Shown here: piece after piece, positions 46,067-53,831 of the stretch
How the letters are laid out: each line of letters starts with the position of its first letter
How positions within the stretch are numbered: the first letter of the stretch is position 1
Assembly (NCBI GenBank): GCA_903994455.1
Contig: CAJEXI010000003.1
Location: forward strand, 1 to 64,000
DNA: 64,000 bases
Source of the DNA: an uncultured Chlorobiaceae bacterium
GTDB taxonomy: Bacteria > Bacteroidota > Chlorobiia > Chlorobiales > Chlorobiaceae
Reading direction: 5' to 3'
The notes under the pieces: generated by a model
Databases searched by the model: none
Seen by the model: only the letters and a program-made list of their open reading frames with translations
Told to the model about the DNA's origin: nothing
Made by a program: the position numbers and the translations under genes

Positions 46067-46391
46067 ATTATCCGTGGAAGTGATGAGGAGATGTTTTATG
46101 AGTAATCAAGAGATCCTTGACTGACACCGATTCATGCCCAAGCAATTTTCCACCCCGATTTGGATCAGGAGCAAGGTTTGATGGAGAACCTCGAAACAGG
46201 TATTATTTGTAAGGCATCGCATATATTGCTTATCCAGAGCTGCTGAGGATCTTTCATTATGGTTTAATTCAGGAGAGCCCGTTCTTGAGCTGCACGTCAG
46301 GCAGAACAAGTGGCAGTTATCTGCTATAGACAAGCATTGCAAGCGATAGGAGTATCCCTATAGGTGCCAGAGAAATAACGGAGAAAACAAT
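46067..46391. other. Debris after the ATPase remnant
   Basis: About 325 bp without an intact gene. One frame at about 46235-46348 reads EDLSLWFNSGEPVLELHV..., possibly a further fragment of the preceding ATPase or its partner. The last 15 bp supply the AACGGAG ribosome site of hicB. Confidence 0.4.
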
Positions 46392-46595
46392 ATGAAACTT
46401 AAAGTCATTATTCACGAAGCCGAAGAGGGTGGTTATTGGGCAGAAGTTCCTGCAATTTCAGGCTGCGCCACTCAAGGCGATACAGTTGAGGAACTCCTGG
46501 CGAATGTAACTGAAGCTGTGGCCGCATGTTTATCAGTTGATTTGGAAGAGATTGAAGTTTCTGAGAATGACAAAGTATTGGAGCTTGTGGTTTGA
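46392..46595 (+). CDS. hicB: HicB-family antitoxin
   Basis: A 67-residue HicB-like partial RNase-H-fold protein (MKLKVIIHEAEEGGYWAEVP, GCATQGDTVEELLANVTEAV). It neutralises the HicA mRNA interferase of the next gene. It lacks the C-terminal DNA-binding domain of longer HicB proteins, so autoregulation may differ. Its stop codon overlaps the start of hicA. Confidence 0.9.
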   Translation: MKLKVIIHEAEEGGYWAEVPAISGCATQGDTVEELLANVTEAVAACLSVDLEEIEVSENDKVLELVV

Positions 46596-46798
46596 AATCC
46601 ATATCGGGAAAAGCATTTGCACGACTGCTTGAGCGTCGGGGTTGGAAATTGGTTCGGGTTAGCGGTAGTCATCATGTGTATATGAAAGCTGGCAGTCCAG
46701 CCAGAATCTCATTGCCTCTCCATGGCAACGCAGCTATGAAACTTGGGTTACTCAAGTACTTTATGAAAGTTGCAGGTATTGCAGAAAGTTGGCCGTAA
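46592..46798 (+). CDS. hicA: HicA-family mRNA interferase toxin
   Basis: A 68-residue double-stranded-RNA-binding-fold toxin (GKAFARLLERRGWKLVRVSG, active-site His in GSHHVYMK, RISLPLHGNAAMKLGLLKYF). It cleaves mRNA independently of the ribosome in characterised members. It starts at TTG overlapping the hicB stop (TTGA), so translation is coupled. The toxin-antitoxin order is antitoxin first, the reverse of the E. coli order. Confidence 0.9.
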   Translation: MKSISGKAFARLLERRGWKLVRVSGSHHVYMKAGSPARISLPLHGNAAMKLGLLKYFMKVAGIAESWP

Positions 46799-46842
46799 TA
46801 ACGGCGGGATTTTTGCTCCTGAAGATTTTGACAGTATGGGCA

Positions 46843-47127
46843 GCAGCGAGATTGCCAAATTATTTGTTTGTGATAACAACCGTGATGATTGAACTCACAC
46901 CCTGATGCTCAAAAAAAACTGGACCAAAATCACCGACAGTCTTAAGGCGCAGCGTTCTCCCTGGATAGAGGATTGCACTCATCCCGAGGTGGTCAAAACG
47001 ATGCACGAGAGCTATTCAAAAACGATCAATAAAACCATGCTCTCGCGGCTTGGTGTCGGGTTGTACAGTCTGCTGGCGGTGGCAAGCTCATCTGACAAGT
47101 CGCTGATTGCCACCAACAGCTTCACGG
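46843..47127 (+). repeat. Segmental duplication, copy 2
   Basis: Diverged copy of 39646-39930. Similarity stops abruptly after the codons for SLIATNS (about 47127), close to the IS element. Confidence 0.75.
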
Positions 47128-47213
47128 GCTACTGGAGGTCTCAATGTGATCAACAGGTGTTAAGAGAGAACCGCATCAAACGAAGTGAAAAATCACTGGA
47201 TATTCGCGATTGA
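46905..47213 (+). pseudogene. Truncated copy of the pentapeptide membrane gene N-terminus
   Basis: 102 codons. The first ~70 (MLKKNWTKITDSLKAQR..., MHESYSKTINKTMLSRLGVG, LYSLLAVASSSDKSLIATNS) match the N-terminus of the 39701 protein, then unrelated sequence leads to a stop. The pentapeptide, linker and variable domain are gone. Immediately downstream is the IS element. Confidence 0.75.
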
Positions 47214-47224
47214 AAGGTTGCTTT

Positions 47225-48671
47225 GTGGTTATTGGATAAACTTTTGTAACATTTCGAGTATCAGACTCTATTGTTTTGTATCTCTGAAAATATTTCCTCT
47301 CAAAAATATATAAAGTGACTATAATGATTATCAAGGAAGAATTGAACGCAAATAGTTTATTTGCTGAGATGCGAAACTTTTTTTCGACCGTTATCGATCA
47401 ACGCAGTAGTAATGGTGGTATTTCACTTACTGATGCTTTAATGTCTGCCTTTGCCATATTCTCGTTAAAGGAAAAATCATTATTATCCTTTGAACTCAAT
47501 CATGTGCTGTATGGTCAGAATCTTAAAACCGTGTACGGAATAGAAAGAATACCTGCCGACACTCATTTAAGAACAATCCTTGATTCAATACCTGCCGAAG
47601 CTTTAAGACCGGCATTTAAACTCATTTTTAATCGTTTACAGAGTTCAAATTATTTACAGGATTTTATATTTCTTGAGGATTACTATTTAGTTTCCCTGCA
47701 TGAAACGGAATACTTTTCATCAAATGAGATAAAATGTGCTAATTGCATGGAGCGAAAATCTAAAGGTGGAACACTCTACTATCATCAATTTCTGGGTGCC
47801 GCCTTTGTGCATCCCGACAAGCGGGAGGTGATACCCTTGTTTCCAGAAATGATTGTGAAACAAGATGGACAAGCCAAAAATGATTGTGAACGAAACTCGG
47901 TCAAGCGATTTTTAAGTAGTTTCAGGGAAGACCATCCCCAGTTGAACGTTATTGTAACAGAAGATGGAATCTCATCTAATGCGCCTCATATTAAGGAATT
48001 AACAAAACATAACTGTCGGTATATTTTGGGGGTCAAACCGGATGATCACAAATTCTTGTTTGCTCAAGTGGCCAACATGAAATTGTATAGCAAGGTATCA
48101 GAGTTTTCGGTAGAACAAGGAGATATGACACATGTCTTCTCTTATTGCAACAATTTACCGTTGAATGAAACCAATCAGGATGTACGAATAAATTTTTTGG
48201 AATATTGGGAAATAAATAATAAAACAGCTAAAAAACAACATTGTATATGGGTAACAGATTTGAATATAACACAAAAGAATGCTCACGCGTTAATGCGAGG
48301 TGGAAGGGTACGTTGGAAAATAGAAAATGAAACAATTAATACGTTAAAAAATGAAGGGGAGGACTTTGAACACAATTTCGGACACGGTTATGATAACTTA
48401 AGTTCTATATTTGCTTCGCTAATGATGCTGGTATTTTTAGGAGATCAAAGCTTGCAGATAAGCTGCGATATATTTAATGAAGCGATGAACAAGTGCAAGT
48501 CGCAAACCAATTTCTGGCATAAAGTTCGCAGTTATTTTATCGGTTATATATTTGAGAGCATGAATGAAATTTACGATGCTCTTGTCTATGGCATCCAAAA
48601 ACAAGAGCCCATGATTTTATATACAAAATCAAGGGAAATAGACAAGTGAGGCATTAACTGATAATAACCAC
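47225..48671 (+). mobile_element. IS element carrying a DDE transposase
   Basis: The transposase gene is flanked by GTGGTTATT (47225-47233) and its inverted copy AATAACCAC (48663-48671), which may be the inner part of the terminal repeats. The exact ends and target duplication could not be fixed by eye. The composition is clearly more A+T-rich than the host genes. Confidence 0.5.
47315..48649 (+). CDS. DDE transposase (IS4-like)
   Basis: A 444-residue transposase. An RNase-H-like catalytic fold is suggested by FLEDYYLVSLHETEY, VIVTEDGISSNAPHIKEL (second acidic residue) and the C-terminal RWKIENETINTLKNEGEDFE (Glu of the triad within the R-W-x-I-E-N motif). It belongs to the broad IS4-type DDE group; the exact family is uncertain. 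It appears complete, starting at GTG 47315 or ATG 47324. Confidence 0.82.
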   Translation: MTIMIIKEELNANSLFAEMRNFFSTVIDQRSSNGGISLTDALMSAFAIFSLKEKSLLSFELNHVLYGQNLKTVYGIERIPADTHLRTILDSIPAEALRPAFKLIFNRLQSSNYLQDFIFLEDYYLVSLHETEYFSSNEIKCANCMERKSKGGTLYYHQFLGAAFVHPDKREVIPLFPEMIVKQDGQAKNDCERNSVKRFLSSFREDHPQLNVIVTEDGISSNAPHIKELTKHNCRYILGVKPDDHKFLFAQVANMKLYSKVSEFSVEQGDMTHVFSYCNNLPLNETNQDVRINFLEYWEINNKTAKKQHCIWVTDLNITQKNAHALMRGGRVRWKIENETINTLKNEGEDFEHNFGHGYDNLSSIFASLMMLVFLGDQSLQISCDIFNEAMNKCKSQTNFWHKVRSYFIGYIFESMNEIYDALVYGIQKQEPMILYTKSREIDK

Positions 48672-49087
48672 TTTTTTGTGGGAAGAGAAATCTCTATGCC
48701 ATAACATTGACAGCCGGGCCCATTGATAAAATTATATTTCGCATTTTCAAATCTGGCATTGCTGGTCATGTGCCAGAAATGGAACCAGACCGGTCTCCTC
48801 CGCCACTGCAAGTTGCGCAAACGCCTTTCGAACTGATATCTGAGGCTGGCCACAGCAAATGCCCGACTCAAGAAAATCATGCGCAACCTCATGCCTCGCC
48901 GCTCAAAGAGAAGCAAAGTCTCGAAAAAGCAACGACTAATGCGTGTATGACAAGAAGGATTTACAACTCCACAATGATGGTATTACTTGGAACACTGCTT
49001 GTTCTTATGGTGAAAAAGCTGGAAAATGGTTACATTCCCTGCAAAGGTTCACAGGTTTCCTGCCCGATAAATAATTGATACCGATTC
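48672..49087 (+). other. Region between the IS and the TIR gene, possible small gene
   Basis: A 123-codon frame (48707-49078) contains one hydrophobic segment (MMVLLGTLLVLMV) near the C-terminus and stops 9 bp before the TIR-membrane gene. No domain is recognised and the first part is proline-rich. It may be a real small membrane protein partnered with the TIR gene, or debris. Confidence 0.3.
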
Positions 49088-50164
49088 ATGGCCGATATTT
49101 TTATCAGTTATGCTCATGAGGATCAGGAGCGTGTCAGGCCAATCGTTCGAGAGCTTGAAAAACGTTGGAGTGTTTTCTGGGACCGAAAGATTCCTCCTGG
49201 AAAAACATGGGAGAGCTCTATTGGCAAAGCGTTGGAAGAGTCGCCTTGTGTTCTTGTTGTCTGGTCGCCCCTTTCTGAACGGTCGGATTGGGTTAAAAAA
49301 GAGGCGGATGTGGCCCGGAAAAAGGGTACTCTTGTGCCTCTTTTTCTTGATACGCTTGTGCTGCCACTGGGGTTTCTGCGGATTAATGCTGTAGATCTCT
49401 CTGACAGGAATAACAACAACGCTTATCAGGGATTTCAGTTACTCATTGATGCGATTGAATCCAAAATTTCACCCTCAACGCTGCCAGTTACAGAATCCCT
49501 CCCAAAGCATGGCCTGGCATTATTAGAGGGCGCTGCGCAAACAGCACCGCAACGCAAACCGGCGCAGCAATCGGTTGGAAACGTAGGTTTTGCTCAAAAA
49601 AACCAACTTGCAATAGGTGTTGCTGTTGTGATGTTGGTTATCCTTGGCGCTGTTGGGAGTATGCGGCTATGGTCAAAAGTCGAAAATAAATCTGTTTCCG
49701 GTGCTGCGGCAGTAAAAGTAAATCAGGAGGACGATGCCCGTCGAAAAACGACAGAAGCAAAATTGAGTGCAGATAAAGAGACTGCTCCCCCTTTTGGAGC
49801 GGAAGCGAAAAAAAAGCTAAAAATTGGTGATGAATATGGGGGCGGAAAGATTGCCTGGCTTGATGCTACAGGTCAGCATGGATTGATTGCTGCAAAAGCG
49901 GATATTCCAGGACCTTATCATTCATGGGATGCTGCGAAGGCAAAATGCGCGTCCCTCGGTGATGGGTGGCGTTTGCCAACCAAGGGTGAACTGGACAAGC
50001 TTTATCGGGCTAAATGTGCTGTTTGTGGTTTTTCTGACTACTTCTACTGGAGTTCTACGGAGTACAATGCAGATAACGCATGGATCCAGTACTTCTACCA
50101 AGGCATCCAGGGCTACTACGATAAGAGTTTCCAGCGGTGTGCTCGTGCTGTGCGAACTTTTTAA
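49088..50164 (+). CDS. TIR-transmembrane protein with variable DUF1566 lectin-like domain
   Basis: A 358-residue protein: TIR domain (MADIFISYAHEDQERVRPIV, RWSVFWDRKIPPGKTW, CVLVVWSPLSERSDWVKKEAD, Glu72 in the catalytic position), linker, one membrane helix at about 175-195 (LAIGVAVVMLVILGAVGSM), charged linker, then a DUF1566/C-type-lectin-like domain (KIGDEYGGGKIAWLDATGQH, WRLPTKGELDKLYR, YWSSTEYN, CARAVRTF). With one helix, TIR and lectin-like domains would face opposite sides of the inner membrane, as in a signalling receptor. The variable C-terminus is more diverged than those at 41.5 and 45.1 kb and lacks the downstream hairpin segment. Confidence 0.85.
   Translation: MADIFISYAHEDQERVRPIVRELEKRWSVFWDRKIPPGKTWESSIGKALEESPCVLVVWSPLSERSDWVKKEADVARKKGTLVPLFLDTLVLPLGFLRINAVDLSDRNNNNAYQGFQLLIDAIESKISPSTLPVTESLPKHGLALLEGAAQTAPQRKPAQQSVGNVGFAQKNQLAIGVAVVMLVILGAVGSMRLWSKVENKSVSGAAAVKVNQEDDARRKTTEAKLSADKETAPPFGAEAKKKLKIGDEYGGGKIAWLDATGQHGLIAAKADIPGPYHSWDAAKAKCASLGDGWRLPTKGELDKLYRAKCAVCGFSDYFYWSSTEYNADNAWIQYFYQGIQGYYDKSFQRCARAVRTF
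50036..50164 (+). other. DGR-like variable region VR-C (possibly inactive)
   Basis: Aligns codon for codon with VR-A and VR-B (GAC TAC TTC TAC TGG AGT TCT ACG GAG ...), with the same variable positions. Scaffold codons have also drifted (CGT GCT GTG CGA ACT against CGG GCG GTG CGG GCT). The invariant GC-hairpin segment is absent after its stop. It is probably an old target no longer served by the same template. Confidence 0.6.
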
Positions 50165-50178
50165 CCGCCGCAAAGTTC

Positions 50179-51930
50179 CTAAAAAATAGAGAGTATCTCC
50201 TCCTCCAGCAACTGCTGGTTATAAAGCTCGGCGTAGAGGTGTTGCCCGGCGAGCAGCTCTTCGTGGGTGCCGCTTTCAACAATGGAGCCCTCTTTGAGCA
50301 CAACAATGCGATCACAGTTTTTAACGGTCGAAATCCGATGGCTGATCAGCAGGATGGTCGTGTCAGGGAGTTTCTTCAGCAGAGCCTCAAAAATGCGTGC
50401 TTCGGTGTCGGTGTCGACGGCTGAAAGGGCATCATCAAGCACAAGAAGACGGGGTTTCCAGGCAATGGCTCTGGCAATGCAGGCTCTCTGTTTCTGGCCG
50501 CCGGAGAGGTTGATCCCTTTTTCACCGAGCATGGTCTCGAATCCGTCGGGAAAATCTTCAACATCGTCATGAAGCATGGCTATTTTACTGGCCTCAAGAA
50601 CCGTATCGGCATCATCATCCCGGCTGCCCCAGTTGATGTTGTGGGCAATGGTGTCAGAAAAGAGAAAGTTCACCTGGGGGACAAAGCCGACGAGTTCTCG
50701 CAGGGTGGTGATTGGAAAGCTTCGGATGTCGCGGCCATCAAGCAGAATGGAGCCTTCGACCGGTTCGTAGAGTCGCGGGATCAGGTTGACCAGTGTTGTT
50801 TTGCCTGAGCCTGTTGCGCCGACGATGGCCACTTTTGAGCCAGCCTCAATGTCGAGCGTCATGTTTTTCAGGATGGGATGCTGCTCCTGAAGAGGGTAGT
50901 GAAACCGGACGTTGCGGAAAGAGAGTGCGCCTGTGAAATTTTTTTCTTCAGGGAATCCATTCTTTTTTTCAGTAATATCGGGTTTAATGCTGAAAATTTC
51001 GTTCAGCCGAACCTGCGCTGATGCGGCTCTCTGGATAATACTGGTGACCCAGCCGATGGAGATGATTGGCCAGCTCAGCATTGAGACGTAGACGATAAAT
51101 TCCGCGATTCCGCCCACCGTCATGCTTTTCTCAATAACGCCGATGCCGCCAACCCATACCACGGGAAGCAGCGAGAAGGCGGTCATGGAGGTGAGAAAGG
51201 CAAAAAAGAGCGCTTGCAGTTTTCCGAGCGAGAGGTTTTTGTGGTAATACTCTTTGTTGAGAGCTTTAAACCGCTCGATTTCAAAAGATTCGCGGTTGTA
51301 ACTTTTCACAACCCTGATGCCGGAGAGATTTTCCTGGACAAGATTGGTTATGGCGGCGTAGCTCTCCTGAATACTTTTTGAGCGTTTTTGCATGGAGCTG
51401 CCGATTTTATAGACGGAATAGCTCAGGAGAGGAGCGGGCAGCAGGGCAAAAAGGGTCAGCTTCGGGGAGATGGCAATCATTGCCACAAGCGCAAACACAA
51501 GTCGGAAAAAGGTGTTGAGGGAGTACATGATGCCGGGGCCGAGGAACTCTCTGATGGCGTTCAGGTCGTTGGTGCCTCTTGAAATGAGTTCGCCGGTGCT
51601 GGTGGTATTATAAAAACGTCTCGGCAGGGTTTGCAGATGTTTATAGTAGTCGTTTTTCAGGTCAAACTCAATGTGCCGTGAAGCAACAATAATGTTTTGC
51701 CGGACAAGAAAGAGAAAATAGCCACTTAAAAGAGCGAAGAGAAAGTAAAGGCCGGCAGAGCGGAGAACGTCCAGCAGTTCGAACTTCCGGTTCATGGTGT
51801 CAATGGCCAGACCGATGTACTTTGGCGCGATGACGGCAAAGAGGTTGGTCAGGATGATGAAGAGAAAGCCTGACCAGAGATTTTTTTTATACCTTGAGAG
51901 ATAAGGTTTCAGGCTGAGAAGATTTTTCAT
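50179..51930 (-). CDS. MsbA/MdlA-like ABC exporter
   Basis: A 583-residue half-transporter from ATG 51930 (MKNLLSLKPYLSRYKKNLW); the frame is open 19 codons further but without family-like sequence. A six-helix membrane domain is followed by an ATPase domain: Walker A GATGSGKTT, LSGGQKQRACIARA, Walker B LLVLDDALSAVD and ISHRIST. The residue after the Walker B Asp is Asp rather than Glu, as in MdlA-type proteins that often work with a partner, but no partner gene is adjacent. It likely exports lipids or amphipathic compounds. Confidence 0.88.
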   Translation of the reverse strand: MKNLLSLKPYLSRYKKNLWSGFLFIILTNLFAVIAPKYIGLAIDTMNRKFELLDVLRSAGLYFLFALLSGYFLFLVRQNIIVASRHIEFDLKNDYYKHLQTLPRRFYNTTSTGELISRGTNDLNAIREFLGPGIMYSLNTFFRLVFALVAMIAISPKLTLFALLPAPLLSYSVYKIGSSMQKRSKSIQESYAAITNLVQENLSGIRVVKSYNRESFEIERFKALNKEYYHKNLSLGKLQALFFAFLTSMTAFSLLPVVWVGGIGVIEKSMTVGGIAEFIVYVSMLSWPIISIGWVTSIIQRAASAQVRLNEIFSIKPDITEKKNGFPEEKNFTGALSFRNVRFHYPLQEQHPILKNMTLDIEAGSKVAIVGATGSGKTTLVNLIPRLYEPVEGSILLDGRDIRSFPITTLRELVGFVPQVNFLFSDTIAHNINWGSRDDDADTVLEASKIAMLHDDVEDFPDGFETMLGEKGINLSGGQKQRACIARAIAWKPRLLVLDDALSAVDTDTEARIFEALLKKLPDTTILLISHRISTVKNCDRIVVLKEGSIVESGTHEELLAGQHLYAELYNQQLLEEEILSIF

Positions 51931-52010
51931 CCGTCTATTTGTTTTTGAAGTGACGGTTGTAATGTATAATAAGAAGAGAGAAAACAAAACTTCATACAGG
52001 CTTCTGTTTT

Positions 52011-52412
52011 ATGGCATTTGACTCAAACAAAAACTATTACTCTATCGGCGAGGTCACTAAAATTGCCGGTGTTCCTCCCTACCTGCTCCGGTATTGGGAA
52101 ACATTTTTTAATGAGCTGACTCCGGCAAGGGACACGCGGGGGAACAGACGGTACACCAATCGTGATATCGCCATGGTGCTCAATATCAAGGATCTTGTCT
52201 ATGAGAAGGGCTATAAGCTGGGCAAGGCCAGTGAAATTGTCAAGGGTGCCCCTCGCAGTAGTGAAGAGGATCATAAAACCACCGAAATTCTCAAGTTGCA
52301 GAAACAGATTGGCACGGCAAAGAGTCGTCACCGTGCGGTTGATGAACGGCGTACATTGTTGCTGAAGGAGATAAAAGGGGAGATTGAAGATATTCTTCAG
52401 TTGCTGGGGTAA
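52011..52412 (+). CDS. Small MerR-family regulator
   Basis: A 133-residue MerR-like protein (YYSIGEVTKIAGVPPYLLRYWE, RRYTNRDIAMVLNIKDLV). The N-terminal winged helix is followed by a short coiled coil, with no cysteines for metal sensing. It diverges from the ABC exporter gene across 80 bp, so it may regulate it. It ends in the terminator it shares with fmoA. Confidence 0.88.
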   Translation: MAFDSNKNYYSIGEVTKIAGVPPYLLRYWETFFNELTPARDTRGNRRYTNRDIAMVLNIKDLVYEKGYKLGKASEIVKGAPRSSEEDHKTTEILKLQKQIGTAKSRHRAVDERRTLLLKEIKGEIEDILQLLG

Positions 52413-52441
52413 GAATGGGCATAACCAAAAAAGTCATAACA

Positions 52442-52468
52442 AAAAAACCGGCTTTCCACCGGTTTTTT
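52442..52468. terminator. Bidirectional terminator between merR-like gene and fmoA
   Basis: AAAAAACCGG and CCGGTTTTTT form a perfect 10-bp stem around a 7-nt loop. The A-run and T-run on either side make it work for both convergent genes. Confidence 0.88.
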
Positions 52469-52488
52469 TGTTTACTTCAATCCGCTTC

Positions 52489-53589
52489 TTACTGAGCGTA
52501 CAGCACTTCAAACTGTCCGGTACCGCCCTTGCAGACATGCTCGACCCAGCGGCCATAAGCGCCACCGCTCCAGCGATACTCTTCAAGGTTCTGGGAACGG
52601 AACTGTGGTGCAGCATAACGCACTTTGAACCCTTTAGGAAGAACAATCTTCAACTGTGCATCGACTGTAAAGTCGTTGAACTTTCCTACCATGCCGTGGT
52701 GTACCAGCGGAATAAGAGGGTGGTTCAGGATTCTGCGAAGACCACCGCCAGCATCGACAGAGACACCGGGGAACTCACCGTCAACCTTGACTTCGATGCC
52801 CTGCGAGTCAGAACGGAAACCAGCTTCCACTGATGCAGGTTTGGTCAGCTTGTCTGCAGGGAAGAGTTCTGCCCAGCGAGCAATTGAATCAACAATACCG
52901 GAGCCGCCATGAGAGAAGCGCCATCTGGTAACGCCGACGGGGCCTTTTTCACCGCTCTGGGTGCCAATGCTGTTGACTTCGATTTTTGAAATTCTCTGAC
53001 CTCCTTCATTCAGCGCGGTAAAGGCCGGGCCAATAAACCATAGTTCACGAATCCAGTCATTGAACGAACCGGTTGACTGCATGGCGCGAAGGGTGTTTTC
53101 CCACGTGTCAATAACATCATTGTTGTCAAGCGGAACCTTCATGATGATGTCGTGAAACTGACGTCCCTGCATGTAGATGGGGTTCGGGACGTTTCTTTTG
53201 ACTGCGTCCGAGCGGTAGTAGAAGAGGTTGACAACGGAGCCTTCAAAAGAGAATGAGTGTGAGAAGTCGCCTACAGAAACGGAGCCTTCACCAACGCAGA
53301 TTCTTCTTTCTTTGGTTTCATTGGCAATATCAGCCTCAACAACCAACTTGCTTTTTGTGCTGTCTACAATTGACTCAATAACAGCCGAGAACCTTACAAA
53401 ACCTTTTGCTGGATCAAGAGGTTTCACATTGATCTTGATGTTACAGTCTGCCGGTAGCAAAGGCAGTGCAGGAGGCACGTTAACCTTGGCCCTGCATTTT
53501 ACTTTGCCCCACGAGCTCGAACCGCCCTCGAGTACGATCTCGTAATCTGAGTGTGCGGTAGTGGTGTCTTTAGTGCCGAAAAGAGCCAT
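52489..53589 (-). CDS. fmoA: Fenna-Matthews-Olson bacteriochlorophyll a protein
   Basis: A 366-residue FMO protein, the usual length. It forms a trimer that funnels excitation from the chlorosome baseplate to the reaction centre. Recognisable blocks are MALFGTKDTTTAHSDYEIVL, VGDFSHSFSFEGSVVNLFYY and LNHPLIPLVHHGMVGKF; the last carries the three C-terminal histidines that ligate bacteriochlorophylls in known structures. It ends CKGGTGQFEVLYAQ. AAGGAG lies 8 nt before the ATG. It identifies the host as a green sulfur bacterium. It is monocistronic, with a strong terminator. Confidence 0.98.
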   Translation of the reverse strand: MALFGTKDTTTAHSDYEIVLEGGSSSWGKVKCRAKVNVPPALPLLPADCNIKINVKPLDPAKGFVRFSAVIESIVDSTKSKLVVEADIANETKERRICVGEGSVSVGDFSHSFSFEGSVVNLFYYRSDAVKRNVPNPIYMQGRQFHDIIMKVPLDNNDVIDTWENTLRAMQSTGSFNDWIRELWFIGPAFTALNEGGQRISKIEVNSIGTQSGEKGPVGVTRWRFSHGGSGIVDSIARWAELFPADKLTKPASVEAGFRSDSQGIEVKVDGEFPGVSVDAGGGLRRILNHPLIPLVHHGMVGKFNDFTVDAQLKIVLPKGFKVRYAAPQFRSQNLEEYRWSGGAYGRWVEHVCKGGTGQFEVLYAQ

Positions 53590-53831
53590 AATGAGTTCTC
53601 CTTTTTCTAATGGCGTTGAAATTGGATATTATCAGGAAAAAATTCAGGGAGACTATTCCTGTTAAGTAACAGATTGTAACAAATTTAAAGAATATAAATC
53701 AATAATTAAAGTAAAATATCTCTTGCAGGGCAATCTCTTTGTCAGAAAAGTCATTTCTTTTGGTGCTTTCGTGCAAGATGGCCATTATTTTAACTTTTTT
53801 TTGTTGTTGCTGATAATTTTTTGATCTTTTT

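Noticed and set aside
48629..48916. 95-codon minus-strand frame beside the IS element
   Set aside because: Overlaps the IS end and the opposite frame; no recognisable transposase or other domain.
39600..50200. A reverse transcriptase gene or template repeat for the DGR
   Set aside because: Looked for another copy of TGGAGTTCTACGGAG and for an RT-sized gene; only the three variable regions were found.
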